The notes beneath the pieces are model-generated. The model was not told where the DNA came from. It did not search any database and was given only the letters and a program-made list of their open reading frames with translations. Both the position numbers and the translations under genes were made by a program. From contig NZ_FNVS01000008.1 in NCBI RefSeq assembly GCF_900108035.1, forward strand, positions 62,001 to 126,000: a stretch of 64,000 bases of DNA, in the 5' to 3' direction. Positions 53,429 to 63,338 of the stretch are shown here, one piece after another. Numbering within the stretch: the stretch's first letter is position 1; every line of letters starts with the position of its first letter. This stretch comes from Parabacteroides chinchillae (GTDB lineage: Bacteria; Bacteroidota; Bacteroidia; Bacteroidales; Tannerellaceae).

Positions 53429-54715
53429 TTAGAACTTGTATTGCAAACGAACCGTCAGTACATTATCCTTGCGGTCTTTTTCGTAACCTTTTACAAAGGT
53501 ACTCTTTTCGTTGAAATTAAGTTCATAATAGGCTTGCAGGCGGATATGTTTGTTGAAGTTGTATATACCACCCAGGCCTAAAGTGCTTTGTGCAAGATCC
53601 GTTTTGGAGGTATAGCTGTTTTCGGCTCCTGCTTCGTTTCCTTTAATCTTAGTATTCGGATCATAAGCATCGTACTTGAATACGACAGAAAACGGGGATG
53701 CCCCGATGTCTTGCACCAGATAGAAGAAATAACCCAGGAAAGGACGCTTGAATAATGAGTTTTCCGGTAAATCTTCAGGGCGTGAACTGTAATTGGGGCT
53801 TCTGCTACTTCCGGCAATACCCGGTTGGGTGCCTAAAAGTCCTTCTGCACGTAAGGTTGTTTTGCCTAGAGAGCTTAAGAAGGAAAACTGGGCGTCCATA
53901 CCTATATACTGACGTTTCATGTATGTACCGGTCTCTCCTTTGTCTATCTTGACGAAATGCTTACCGTCCATTTCATAAGCCTCTTTTGTCGGATTGTAAA
54001 CGTAACCGTGATAGTATGAAACACCTAATCCCCATTTGCCCCAATTCCCGATAGGTTTTTCGGCTCCCAGGCGGCCGATAAAATCTTTCCGGCTGTCTGT
54101 TTCCCGGTTAATACTGTTTCCTGCGAACAGGCCGGCATCCAGACGAAGAAAGTTTAGCGGACTTTTCTCCGGCGTGCGCAAGGTAAGCATAGCTCCCAGA
54201 TCTCGTTCATCGGGGAAAAAATACTGAATGATTGTTGCACGTTCGGGAGATTCCAGTCCACTGGTTGAGTAACCGATTTCATAGCCGAAAGGACGATTGA
54301 ATACACCTGCCATCAGTTGATTGCGTTTTGTCCATGGGTCTTTGACTCCGATGTATAAATCACGAAAGCTTATACCTTTGTCATTTGCCTCTATTTGCAC
54401 GGCACCTGTACCAATACCGTCGTTGTATTCAAATTTCAGACGTCCGCGACGAATGCCGATACGGTTAAAGCCTTTATCTTCATGTTCGTTCTTATCTCCT
54501 ACTTTAAGGGTTGCATCTTCCTGCCCATATTGGTATTGTCCCTGGATATAGGCCGATACTTTAAATTTGCTGAGTTTTTTTACAATTTTGTCCAGAGTTG
54601 CAGTCTCTTCTGCAAGCGAATCTATACGAGGGTTTAGGTTCTCTGTTTCCTGAGCTTTCATCGCTAAGGGAAGCAGCGCTAACAGAGCGAGCGCCATTCT
54701 TTTTCCAATTTTCAT
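53429..54715 (-). CDS. OprP/OprO-type phosphate-selective porin
   Basis: 428 residues from the ATG at 54715 (MKIGKRMALALLALLPLAMK, a proper signal peptide); an ATG 54 bp upstream adds a non-signal extension and is rejected. An N-terminal coiled coil (NLNPRIDSLAEETATLDKIV) is followed by a 16-strand-like barrel: IRRGRLKFEYNDGIG, VFNRPFGYEIGYSTSGLESP, ending NVLTVRLQYKF with a terminal Phe. The family passes phosphate or polyphosphate across the outer membrane. Transcribed with the MBL hydrolase gene. Confidence 0.9.
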   Translation of the reverse strand: MKIGKRMALALLALLPLAMKAQETENLNPRIDSLAEETATLDKIVKKLSKFKVSAYIQGQYQYGQEDATLKVGDKNEHEDKGFNRIGIRRGRLKFEYNDGIGTGAVQIEANDKGISFRDLYIGVKDPWTKRNQLMAGVFNRPFGYEIGYSTSGLESPERATIIQYFFPDERDLGAMLTLRTPEKSPLNFLRLDAGLFAGNSINRETDSRKDFIGRLGAEKPIGNWGKWGLGVSYYHGYVYNPTKEAYEMDGKHFVKIDKGETGTYMKRQYIGMDAQFSFLSSLGKTTLRAEGLLGTQPGIAGSSRSPNYSSRPEDLPENSLFKRPFLGYFFYLVQDIGASPFSVVFKYDAYDPNTKIKGNEAGAENSYTSKTDLAQSTLGLGGIYNFNKHIRLQAYYELNFNEKSTFVKGYEKDRKDNVLTVRLQYKF

Positions 54716-54810
54716 TTTAGTTTGTTGGTTGCGGTGAATAAAAATATGACTCACTGTTTCCGCCTGCAAATAAACAGTTTTTCTGTTTCACATACGTTTC
54801 GACAGCATTG

Positions 54811-54818
54811 CAAAGATA
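54811..54818 (-). promoter_or_regulatory. -7 promoter element for the porin-MBL operon
   Basis: Perfect TATCTTTG on the minus strand, 96 bp before the porin start, giving a leader of about 90 nt. Confidence 0.55.
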
Positions 54819-55010
54819 GGAACAAATTATTACAATAATATTACAGGGGGGATATCAACCAATATTACCATAATTATATGCACAACATTTTTGTCTTAGC
54901 CTCGTCCGGCGTCCCGCTTTCCCCTGTCAGGTCAATGCCTCCTGCAGTCGGCAGCCCTGTAGCAATAGCACTATATTGAGCTTTTTTTCAAAAGTATATT
55001 TCATAAAGAA
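54819..55010. other. Non-coding spacer between porin promoter and purL terminator
   Basis: A GC-richer stretch (54898-54970) in otherwise AT-rich DNA, without a frame or repeat I can name. Confidence 0.35.
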
Positions 55011-55048
55011 TGCACCTCAAAAGTTTTTTATCTAACTTTTGGGGTGCA
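55011..55048 (-). terminator. Intrinsic terminator after purL
   Basis: The 15-bp stem (55011-55025 with 55034-55048) has a single G-T pair and an 8-base loop. It is followed on the minus strand by TTCTTTATG. Confidence 0.7.
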
Positions 55049-55095
55049 CTTCATTTGATATAACCTCTTTTACTTTTAAAAGATATATGTCTTTT

Positions 55096-58000
55096 TTACT
55101 TCTTGTTTCCTTCGATCCACTTGTATGCGTTCACAAAGGCTTCGATCCATGGAGTTACCTGATCGTTTTCCTTGCGGTCGGCAGGATAATAACCACATTG
55201 CCATGGGAAGATGGCACGTTCGGGATGAGGCATCATTGCCAGATGGCGGCCGTCTTTAGAGCAAACGCCGGCTACAGACCAAGGCGAACCGTTCGGATTG
55301 GCAGGATAGCCTTCGTAGTTATACTTTGCTACTACATTATATTCCTTCTCTTCATACGGGAATGAGAATTTACCTTCGCCGTGAGCCACCCATACACCCA
55401 ACTTGTTTCCGCTAAGCGAACCGAACATGATGGAGTTGTTTTTCGGAATCTCCAGTGTTACGAAGTTCGATTCGAACTTATGGGAATCATTATGCAGCAT
55501 CTTGTGCTTCACTTCGTGTTCCGGATAAACCAGTCCCAGTTCGGCCATCAACTGACAACCGTTACAGATACCCATACTCATTGTATCGGTGCGTGCGTAA
55601 AAGTTCTCGATTGCCTTTTTGGCCTTCTCATTATATAAGAAGCCGCCTGCCCATCCTTTGGCTGAGCCGAGCACGTCGGAGTTGGAAAATCCACCGCAGA
55701 ATACGATGAAGTTTACGTCTTCCAGTGTTTCGCGTCCACTGGCAAGGTCGGTCATATGAACATCTTTCACGTCGAAGCCGGCCAGATAGAGTGCATAAGC
55801 CGTTTCGCGTTCGCACTGCGTACCCTTCTCGCGGATTACGGCAGCCTTGATTCCACTCGGACCTTTGCGGTCGGCAGTCAGGCCGTAAGCAGAAAGTTTT
55901 CCGGTGAAGTTCTTGTTGTATTTGAATTCAAGCGGTTGCATCTTATAGTTCTCGAAACGGTTGCCTGCGCAAACGTTACCGCTCTGCTTGATATCCAATT
56001 TATAGGATGATTCATACCATACGTCGCGCATATAGTCAATGCCGAAGTGGTATTGTACACCGTTTTTCGATACCAGTATATGGCGTTCATCGGTCGGTTT
56101 TGCAATGACGGCGAAACCTACACCGGCTTCTTCCATCATCTTTTCAAATGCTTTCTTGTCTTTTACCTGAACCAGAATACCCGGATTTTCGGCAAACAAT
56201 ATTTTGATAACATCCGTTTCGCCTATCTTGTCCAGATTTACTTCCAGACCGCCTTCTACATTGGCAAAACACATTTCGAGCAAAGCAGTAATCATACCGC
56301 CGGCAGAGATGTCGTGTCCGGCAAGAATCAAGCCTTTCTCTATTGCTTCCTGTATGGCGTTAAATGCGTCGCGGAAGTATTCGGCATCCTTTACAGTCGG
56401 TACTTCGTCTCCCAGTTTGTTCAATATCTGGGCAAAGGCGGAACCTCCTAATTTTAATGTGTCGAATGAGAAGTCTATATAATACAGGCTCGAATTCTTT
56501 TCGCGGGCTAATACCGGAGAAACGATTTTCTTTATGTCGCTTACTTCGGCACCTGCCGAGATGATAACCGTACCCGGAGCAATTACTTTATCATCGCCAT
56601 ACTTTTGCGTCATGGATAAAGAGTCTTTACCGGTAGGAATATTGATGCCTAAAGAGATGGCAAACTCGGAAGCCGCTTCTACGGCTGTGTATAAACGGGC
56701 ATCTTCGCCTTCGTTGCGGCACGGCCACATCCAGTTGGCGCTCAGTGATACACCTGTCAGTTTATCGCTGAGCGGAGCAAATACGATATTGGTTAATGCT
56801 TCTGCTATTGCCATTACCGAGCCTGCTGCAGGGTCTACCAATGCTACCTGCGGAGCGTGCCCGATGGATGTTGCAATACCTGCTTTTCCACGGTAGTCGA
56901 GGGCTACGGCACCCAGGTCACTCAATGGCAATTGCAGTTCGCCCTGGCATTGCTGGCGGGCAACCCTTCCGCTTACCGAACGGTCTACTTTATTGGTTAA
57001 CCAGTCTTTGCAAGCAACGGCTTCCAGCTGGAGAACGTTTTCCAGATAATGATGCAGTTCCGATTCTTTGTAAACAACCGGCTGGAAACTTTCGGTAACG
57101 GTATGGTCTGTCATCACAGTTCTTGGCGGTTTGCCAAACATATATTCCAGCTTGATGTCGATAGGTTTTTTTCCGTCGGCCTGTTCGAAAACGAACTTCA
57201 TGTCGTTTGTTGTTTCTCCTACCACATACATCGGAGCGCGTTCGCGTTCGGCAATGCGGCGCACACGGGCTACGTCTTCTTCTTTCATCAGCAAGCCCAT
57301 ACGTTCCTGGCTTTCATTACCTACGATTTCTTTGGCCGAAAGTGTCTTGTCGCCGATAGGCAATTTGCTCATGTCTATATGTCCTCCGGTAGCTTCCACT
57401 AATTCGGATAGACAGTTCAGATGGCCACCTGCGCCGTGGTCGTGGATAGAAACAATCGGATTCTCGTCTGATTCGGCAATCGTACGGATTACATTGGCAG
57501 CACGTCTTTGCATTTCGGGGTTGGCACGCTGTACGGCGTTCAGTTCGATACCGCTGGTATATTGTCCCGTATTTACAGAAGATACGGCACCTCCCCCCAT
57601 ACCGATACGATAGTTGTCGCCACCAATAACGACTACTTTCTCACCAGGTTCGGGATTACCTTTCAGTGCATCGCGCATATTGGCAAAACCTACACCGCCG
57701 GCAAGCATAATCACTTTGTCGTAAGCATATTTCTTATGGTTTTCCGTATGTTCAAAGGTAAGCAATGAACCACAGATTAGTGGTTGTCCGAAATGGTTGC
57801 CGAATGTTGAAGCACCATTGGATGCCTTAATCAATATCTGTTCGGGCGTCTGGTATAACCACGGACGCGGGTCAAGAATTTTTTCCCATTCACGGGCTTC
57901 CTCCGTACGCGGATACGAAGTCATATATACGGCTGTTCCGGCAATTGGCAACGAAGCTTTACCGCCGCCCAGACGGTCGCGGATTTCACCGCCGCTACCG

Positions 58001-58788
58001 GTTGCAGCACCGTTGAAAGGTTCTACGGTTGTAGGGAAATTGTGCGTTTCTGCTTTCAGCGAGATAACGGTTTTAATATCTTTTACGGCAAAATAGTCGG
58101 GTTTGTCTCCACTTTTCGGAGCAAACTGTTCCACTACCGGGCCTTCGTTGAAAGCTACGTTATCTTTGTAGGCCGAAACCAGTTTGTTCGGATTCTCGGC
58201 CGATGTTTTCTTAATAAGATTGAACAGTGAACTTTCCTTTTCTTCACCGTCGATAACGAATACACCGCCAAAGATTTTATGACGGCAGTGTTCCGAGTTT
58301 ACCTGCGAGAAACCAAACACTTCGCTGTCTGTCAGTTTGCGTCCCAGTTTCTGGCTTACTTCATTCAGGTAGGCAATTTCTTCGGTACTTAAAGCCAGCC
58401 CTTCCTGCTTGTTGTAAACTTCCAGGTCATCTATGTAAACGATAGGGTCCGGTTGTTTGCTGATAGTGAATAATTCCTGATTCAGCCCGTTGTAAATACG
58501 TTGCAACATCGGATCATGGTCTGCATCCTTGCCCGATACAGGAAAATACTCTTCTATGCGGGAGATGCCGGAAAGACCCATGTTCTGGGTTATTTCTACA
58601 GCGTTTGTACTCCATGGGGTGATCATTTCCCGGCGGGGACCAACAAACCAACCTTCCAATGTTTCTGCCTGAACAGGAGTTGCATCGCTAAACAACCATA
58701 CCAGTTTTTGAACATCTTCGGGTGAGAAAGTTTGTGCAGCTTCTACGGCCAGCACAGTCTTTGTTGAAGATTTGAAAAATAGAATCAT
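55096..58788 (-). CDS. purL: Phosphoribosylformylglycinamidine synthase, single-chain form
   Basis: 1230 residues. It converts FGAR to FGAM with glutamine and ATP in purine synthesis. It is the large single-chain type with an N-terminal PurS-like part, a linker, two AIR-synthase-like halves (KAETHNFPTTVEPFNGAATG, GGRxxIG-type loops, PTGKDSLSMTQKYGDD) and a C-terminal glutaminase. The glutaminase nucleophile Cys is in MGICNGCQLMAELGL, and its His/Glu are in MMPHPERAIFPW. No truncation is seen. It is a monocistronic unit with its own promoter and terminator. The other purine gene, purE, is 54 kb away. Confidence 0.97.
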   Translation of the reverse strand: MILFFKSSTKTVLAVEAAQTFSPEDVQKLVWLFSDATPVQAETLEGWFVGPRREMITPWSTNAVEITQNMGLSGISRIEEYFPVSGKDADHDPMLQRIYNGLNQELFTISKQPDPIVYIDDLEVYNKQEGLALSTEEIAYLNEVSQKLGRKLTDSEVFGFSQVNSEHCRHKIFGGVFVIDGEEKESSLFNLIKKTSAENPNKLVSAYKDNVAFNEGPVVEQFAPKSGDKPDYFAVKDIKTVISLKAETHNFPTTVEPFNGAATGSGGEIRDRLGGGKASLPIAGTAVYMTSYPRTEEAREWEKILDPRPWLYQTPEQILIKASNGASTFGNHFGQPLICGSLLTFEHTENHKKYAYDKVIMLAGGVGFANMRDALKGNPEPGEKVVVIGGDNYRIGMGGGAVSSVNTGQYTSGIELNAVQRANPEMQRRAANVIRTIAESDENPIVSIHDHGAGGHLNCLSELVEATGGHIDMSKLPIGDKTLSAKEIVGNESQERMGLLMKEEDVARVRRIAERERAPMYVVGETTNDMKFVFEQADGKKPIDIKLEYMFGKPPRTVMTDHTVTESFQPVVYKESELHHYLENVLQLEAVACKDWLTNKVDRSVSGRVARQQCQGELQLPLSDLGAVALDYRGKAGIATSIGHAPQVALVDPAAGSVMAIAEALTNIVFAPLSDKLTGVSLSANWMWPCRNEGEDARLYTAVEAASEFAISLGINIPTGKDSLSMTQKYGDDKVIAPGTVIISAGAEVSDIKKIVSPVLAREKNSSLYYIDFSFDTLKLGGSAFAQILNKLGDEVPTVKDAEYFRDAFNAIQEAIEKGLILAGHDISAGGMITALLEMCFANVEGGLEVNLDKIGETDVIKILFAENPGILVQVKDKKAFEKMMEEAGVGFAVIAKPTDERHILVSKNGVQYHFGIDYMRDVWYESSYKLDIKQSGNVCAGNRFENYKMQPLEFKYNKNFTGKLSAYGLTADRKGPSGIKAAVIREKGTQCERETAYALYLAGFDVKDVHMTDLASGRETLEDVNFIVFCGGFSNSDVLGSAKGWAGGFLYNEKAKKAIENFYARTDTMSMGICNGCQLMAELGLVYPEHEVKHKMLHNDSHKFESNFVTLEIPKNNSIMFGSLSGNKLGVWVAHGEGKFSFPYEEKEYNVVAKYNYEGYPANPNGSPWSVAGVCSKDGRHLAMMPHPERAIFPWQCGYYPADRKENDQVTPWIEAFVNAYKWIEGNKK

Positions 58789-58832
58789 ATCGACGATTTA
58801 TTTATATATTCCACTTGTTAGTAAGGAGATGG

Positions 58833-58840
58833 CAAAGATA
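58833..58840 (-). promoter_or_regulatory. -7 promoter element for purL
   Basis: Perfect TATCTTTG on the minus strand, 45 bp before the start at 58788. I saw no purine-riboswitch-like core in the leader. Confidence 0.6.
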
Positions 58841-59128
58841 GCTATTTTTTGTGTTATATGAAATCAGTTGACAGAATAAGAAAGTTAATCGGATATATCC
58901 GGTTGTTTAATTTCTGATAAAGCACAATTTAATAAGATGTATAGGAAGTTGTATTCTTTTTGGCGGCTGGAAATTAATTTTGTCCTTGCTGGAAATTGAT
59001 TTTTACCCAGGTAATAATTAATTTCGACCCAGGTCAAAAGAATAAATGTATAGGATATTCAACTTAAAATATCAGGTATAAAATATAATTGGCAAAACCA
59101 CCAGTACAGTTTTTCAGAACGAAAAGTA
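58841..59128. other. Chromosome/prophage junction region
   Basis: About 290 bp with no gene. It holds array D (58944-59040) and CGGATATATCCG, a 12-bp palindrome, at about 58893. The prophage boundary must lie here or the tail genes are a relic, but I cannot identify an att core because the other end is outside the window. Confidence 0.4.
58944..59040. repeat. 22-bp-period AT-rich array (array D)
   Basis: Three clear 22-bp units start at 58966, 58988 and 59010, sharing a GxTxxAAATTRATTTyKwCC pattern around an AATTAATT core. Weaker units may flank them at 58944 and 59032. GCTGGAAATTRATTTT is repeated exactly 22 bp apart. The sequence differs from arrays A and B but the period is identical. Confidence 0.65.
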
Positions 59129-59180
59129 AAAAAATAGTTTGACGTTTAAGTACCATTTAAAGACTACTTAAACGTCAAAC
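59129..59180 (-). terminator. Intrinsic terminator of the phage tail operon
   Basis: A perfect 16-bp stem GTTTGACGTTTAAGTA (59137-59152) / TACTTAAACGTCAAAC (59165-59180) has a 12-base loop, then TATTTTTTTAC on the minus strand. It lies 23 bp after the last phage gene. Confidence 0.93.
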
Positions 59181-59202
59181 CTTAATCTACCAGTAAAGAG
59201 CA

Positions 59203-59592
59203 TTACTGTTCCGTATCCATACCTTGTGCTTTATTCCACTCAGCCTGTTTGTCGGCAGAAACAAAAGGCTCATCCAATATTTTCGTGTATGACTCAATAG
59301 TCTCCGCTGAGAACATACCGTTTCGATCTATAAAGTCAACACGTTGTTTAAGATACATCAGTTCATCATCCGTAAAATCGAATGATTTAATGCCGGTCAT
59401 TGCATCGACAGTCTTAAAAGATACCTCAAACTCTCCATTTCCTACGGGAGTGGTTACAATGTCCTTTTGCTCTGTATCGGATAGTTTAATTTTATCCGTT
59501 ACGGATATTTTTAAACCAATGTTTTTACGACTGTCGTACATCGGTAGCACGTTGTTGAGTATTAATACTCTGTCTTTTAATGTTAGTTCCAT
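59203..59592 (-). CDS. Phage-associated protein of unknown function
   Basis: 129 residues, soluble, acidic, no recognised domain. It begins MELTLKDRVLILNNVLPMYD and contains SVTDKIKLSDTEQKDI and TGIKSFDFTDDELMYLKQRV. Its place as the last gene after the tail protein, 9 bp downstream and before a strong terminator, suggests a late phage function such as a small tail or lysis-module component. I cannot assign it further. Confidence 0.75.
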   Translation of the reverse strand: MELTLKDRVLILNNVLPMYDSRKNIGLKISVTDKIKLSDTEQKDIVTTPVGNGEFEVSFKTVDAMTGIKSFDFTDDELMYLKQRVDFIDRNGMFSAETIESYTKILDEPFVSADKQAEWNKAQGMDTEQ

Positions 59593-59601
59593 GATTTTGT
59601 T

Positions 59602-62600
59602 TTAATATTTATAGCATACATATTGGCTTTTATTATCCCAGTACATAGGATAAAGCTCCGGTTCTTGACCGCTTATCTTTTTTATTTGATTAAAATCCAT
59701 TAAAGCCCCCACATTTATACAAGTCCTTTCCTGAGCATCAGCGTTACCCAAATAGCGAGATTCGACTTTAAATTTGCTACCCCATCCCTCTTGATGGTCA
59801 CAATCTATCCATGTTTGAGGTAAAAGTGCATTAACTGACCGACCTATTCGAAAAGTCGCTAATGTCTTTTTGGATGCACCACCATCTGTTTCACTGTCAC
59901 ATAAAGCTAATAATGTTTGGATTCCACTGGACATTGACAGAGGATATGGCCCCATCCTTGCAAATCTAGAATTTGATTCGTTAAAATAAATTCCACCTGC
60001 AGAATCTATAATCATTTTACCTCTATTGTAAGTCATCACAGATTCAAGCGATGTGTCACTAATAGTGAGTCCACCAATTACTCCTTTATTCATATAAACT
60101 GAGCCGTCTTGCGTAACTCTAAATGGGGCATTAGCAGGGGTCTCATTTCCCGCCCATATACGTATTGATGTCGCAGATGTTCCATCTCCCGAAAAACCAG
60201 CCAATTTATTTCCATTATTATTGGCAATCCACATAGAACCACGGCTTTCAATATTTCCCGTATCATAAACCCGGAATGTAGGAGTTGCAGGAGGTTTGCC
60301 ATTTGCTCCCGCACGGCCTCCAGACCAAATCCGGACAGTGCCGGAGGATGCCATACCTCCTGTACTACCAAAAGCTATAGCTCCAGTAGTTATAAGTCCT
60401 CCATTTATCGAAGTCAAAGTATTATCATAGGCAGATGCTTTAACCCATGAAGAACCACTCCAACGCCAGATATTGGTGCCGTCCACCCATAGGTCATTTA
60501 CTTTCATTCCGCCAGATGGTTGATAATAATACACCGTCGATTTACTATTTGCCATACCAGCTGCGTTATTAGCTGCATTGGATGCGTTTTCGGCATCTGT
60601 CAGGGCATCGTTAACCCCATCATAAAGTGGTTGGAGATTAGGGCGGTCGGTTATGTTGTTATAGCCTGATGCAGACTTAAATACAAACTTTCCCCCGAAC
60701 TCTCCTTGTGCCACATTAAAGTAAGTTTGCCCATCGGGACTGACGATCATCCCTACCGTAATCCGTCCAGGTAGTATCTCTGTGAAGCCGTACACCGTTA
60801 CAAAGCTACGTTCCGCCTCATACTCACTAGATAACGCCCCGGTCAAGAAGTAATAATAACCGTCCCCTGGGTCCATCTTATACGGCGTTTTGCTCAGAAG
60901 GAATGTTCCGGTGGTCCCGGACTTGCTGCATTTTGAATACAAGTACATCGCTGTCGTATCGTCCAGTACAGGCGATGTATAGGCTGACATATTCCAGTAT
61001 TTATACTCCGATGCCGTATGTGAGGATGACATTTTAGATATCCCCAGTGTCATGTGTTGCAGGATGGTGGCAGGAACAGTAAATACTTTTGTTTGTTGGT
61101 TGTAGACAAAGTTTGGATATATCTCTGTCGGACTTGTCTTGTTGTTCACGAATCGGAACTGCAGGCTTTCATCTCCGATCAACATCGCCATAGTTTGGAT
61201 GGTAATAGGATTAATTGAAGCACTGAAACCAGAAATAGCATTTTCCAGCATTGAAAGGCCTTCGACCGCATCCCGCCAACGACGTTTGGTGAACGAAAGC
61301 GCGTCATTGTGCCGCCCTTCGTCCTTTACTTCGTTACCGTCTATTTTGCCCAGCTCAGAGGACACAAAGCCTGCTACCGGGGTATTTGATAGTTCCAGTT
61401 CTGGGCTATGGGGTTTATTGATATAATCCTTTATCCCAGTTATACGGATCAAAAGGCCGTTAGGCTGAAATTGCTTGTCACTAAATAAGACATAACCGCC
61501 CGGTTGCAGTTTGCCGCCTATTTCTAGCCATTTCTTTTTTGACCACATGCTGTCCAACTCACCAGTGAAAGTAAAATTTTCTTCTTCATTCTCAAACATG
61601 TATTGAACGGCCTCCCGGAACATATCCCAACTGGCGCCTGTTTTAGTTACGTTATCACACACATAGGCATCAGGAAGAGATATGTTAAAGATGGCATACG
61701 TATCGCCAACAGAGGGTTTAAAGGTTTCGTCAGGCATGATTGTTCCGTCTATTTCTTGGGGAACTATCTTAAAACGCCTCTCTGCATGAATATAACCGGT
61801 TAACTCCTTGTCTGTCTGCTCTATGTCAAACTCTTTCCCTGCCATGATACCCGACTGGAAGATAATAGTTACCTTTTCGCCAGCTATCCGGCATTTGGAA
61901 TAGTCCAGTGCATCAGGGATCGTGTTGTCTTTGATGTCATAGAAGTTTTTATCCTTATCAACTGTTATCACTTCGCTGATAGTACCAACACGTGACGGGT
62001 AGATATTGGTTGCATCGTAACCGTCTTCATTATATACGGTCAACTCTCTATCCGCACGCGTAATATACATACCGTCTGCATCTGTTTTATAGAGCCTGCC
62101 TTGATATTCGAGTTCTTGACTTTTAGGTAGCAATAAGGAACCACTACCATACTTTGTTGAATCAATATTACGATCTCCGCCTTGTACATATAATATAGTA
62201 ACTGGGGCTTTATCACCCTGGTTCTGCCGGGCAACACCAGTCTTAAAGCCGTTCCCTTTTCCGTATGATAGAGGCAAAGGGTCACCTTTATAGTATTCGA
62301 CCTTGCCAAAATTGATTTTCTTACCAACAAACTCAAATTCGCTATTAAATTCATCTGCCAGCCTATTAAGTACCTCCATGCAACTTTCGTGGCTAAATGC
62401 TAAAGCCTTTTCCGTAGCCTCGATACAAGTTCCTAATGTCCATCCTGAATCGTGTAAGTTCAGATTGTCAATCAAAAGTTGCATAAACATACGGGGTGTT
62501 GCTGTTAACGGGAATTTAAGTTTATGAGGCTTGCCGGAAAGGAACTTATACTTTGTACGATTCAGTAATTCCCACCATCCGCCAAACTCAACGGTATATT

Positions 62601-62820
62601 CCAAATTCCGCTCGCCATGCTTTGTCAGGTTTGTAGGTGACCAAAGTGTATAGTGCTGGCCTTGAAACTCAATATAACTATACACAGGAATCTCGACATG
62701 CTCCGTAAGGGAGAAATAAAGAAACACCTTATCTCCCTGCCGGATCGCCCGGTAGCGATAACTGGTATCATCTACCGGAATATCCAGTATTTTAACGTTG
62801 TTTTTATCGTATATAATCAT
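59602..62820 (-). CDS. Phage tail-tip / receptor-binding protein
   Basis: 1072 residues from the ATG at 62820 (MIIYDKNNVKILDIPVDD); the longer frame from 62877 lies inside the upstream gene. The first 350 residues resemble baseplate/tail-endopeptidase-like proteins (SYIEFQGQHYTLWSPTN, LEYTVEFGGWWELLNRTK). Mid regions contain GSASINPIT-like linkers and an Ala/Asn-rich helix (ASNAANNAAGMANS). The C-terminal third has fibre-like repeats (GSMWIANNNGN, DGSVYMNKGVIGGLTISDTS). It starts with a 4-bp ATGA overlap with the membrane-protein gene. It probably mediates host binding of a siphophage. Confidence 0.8.
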   Translation of the reverse strand: MIIYDKNNVKILDIPVDDTSYRYRAIRQGDKVFLYFSLTEHVEIPVYSYIEFQGQHYTLWSPTNLTKHGERNLEYTVEFGGWWELLNRTKYKFLSGKPHKLKFPLTATPRMFMQLLIDNLNLHDSGWTLGTCIEATEKALAFSHESCMEVLNRLADEFNSEFEFVGKKINFGKVEYYKGDPLPLSYGKGNGFKTGVARQNQGDKAPVTILYVQGGDRNIDSTKYGSGSLLLPKSQELEYQGRLYKTDADGMYITRADRELTVYNEDGYDATNIYPSRVGTISEVITVDKDKNFYDIKDNTIPDALDYSKCRIAGEKVTIIFQSGIMAGKEFDIEQTDKELTGYIHAERRFKIVPQEIDGTIMPDETFKPSVGDTYAIFNISLPDAYVCDNVTKTGASWDMFREAVQYMFENEEENFTFTGELDSMWSKKKWLEIGGKLQPGGYVLFSDKQFQPNGLLIRITGIKDYINKPHSPELELSNTPVAGFVSSELGKIDGNEVKDEGRHNDALSFTKRRWRDAVEGLSMLENAISGFSASINPITIQTMAMLIGDESLQFRFVNNKTSPTEIYPNFVYNQQTKVFTVPATILQHMTLGISKMSSSHTASEYKYWNMSAYTSPVLDDTTAMYLYSKCSKSGTTGTFLLSKTPYKMDPGDGYYYFLTGALSSEYEAERSFVTVYGFTEILPGRITVGMIVSPDGQTYFNVAQGEFGGKFVFKSASGYNNITDRPNLQPLYDGVNDALTDAENASNAANNAAGMANSKSTVYYYQPSGGMKVNDLWVDGTNIWRWSGSSWVKASAYDNTLTSINGGLITTGAIAFGSTGGMASSGTVRIWSGGRAGANGKPPATPTFRVYDTGNIESRGSMWIANNNGNKLAGFSGDGTSATSIRIWAGNETPANAPFRVTQDGSVYMNKGVIGGLTISDTSLESVMTYNRGKMIIDSAGGIYFNESNSRFARMGPYPLSMSSGIQTLLALCDSETDGGASKKTLATFRIGRSVNALLPQTWIDCDHQEGWGSKFKVESRYLGNADAQERTCINVGALMDFNQIKKISGQEPELYPMYWDNKSQYVCYKY

Positions 62821-63338
62821 GGGGTTAATACTATTATAGATATGATTAAAGAAGTTAAAGCAGCTACCTCTACCCAAAACATCGGCCTAGTCCTTATAAA
62901 ATCGGAAACTATACTATCCGTAACGTGCTTTGCCATATACCAAACAGTATAGATTATGTACAGTGTCCATACCGGGATAAGCACCCACCAAATAGGAGTA
63001 AGTGCAACCCAAAGCTGCGAGCATATCAATGTAACGGCTGCTGACGTACAATGCACTTTGTTTATCCATGTGTCTTTAAAGTCGGGAGCTAGCCCGACAC
63101 CTAGCAGTCCAGCACAGGCAGCTACAGCAAGCAGCTGCATCGTAAAAGATGTACTGAGCTCCCACACTACCGGAAATAAAAACATTGCCGTAAGTGCCAT
63201 ACAAGCACCAAAGATCAATTTATGATCCAGCGTGTAATAGGTAGCCGAGATGGAATATGGAATACCTTTTGTTTTAATACACACTGCTGTTGTATAACCG
63301 GCGATTATTAAGAGAGATAAAATTATTAGTCCTATCAT
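62817..63338 (-). CDS. Phage-module integral membrane protein
   Basis: 173 residues with about five hydrophobic helices (from MIGLIILSLLIIAGYTTAV to the C-terminal IISIIVLTP) joined by short polar loops. Not recognised as a holin class I know; it is larger than most. The stop overlaps the tail-protein start (ATGA). A membrane protein inserted between the LamG-type and tail genes is odd and could be a superinfection-exclusion or lysis factor, but that is a guess. Confidence 0.75.
   Translation of the reverse strand: MIGLIILSLLIIAGYTTAVCIKTKGIPYSISATYYTLDHKLIFGACMALTAMFLFPVVWELSTSFTMQLLAVAACAGLLGVGLAPDFKDTWINKVHCTSAAVTLICSQLWVALTPIWWVLIPVWTLYIIYTVWYMAKHVTDSIVSDFIRTRPMFWVEVAALTSLIISIIVLTP

Noticed and set aside
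62821-62877. Longer N-terminus for the phage tail protein
   Set aside because: The extra 19 codons lie inside the membrane-protein gene, and the ATG at 62820 gives the usual ATGA overlap.
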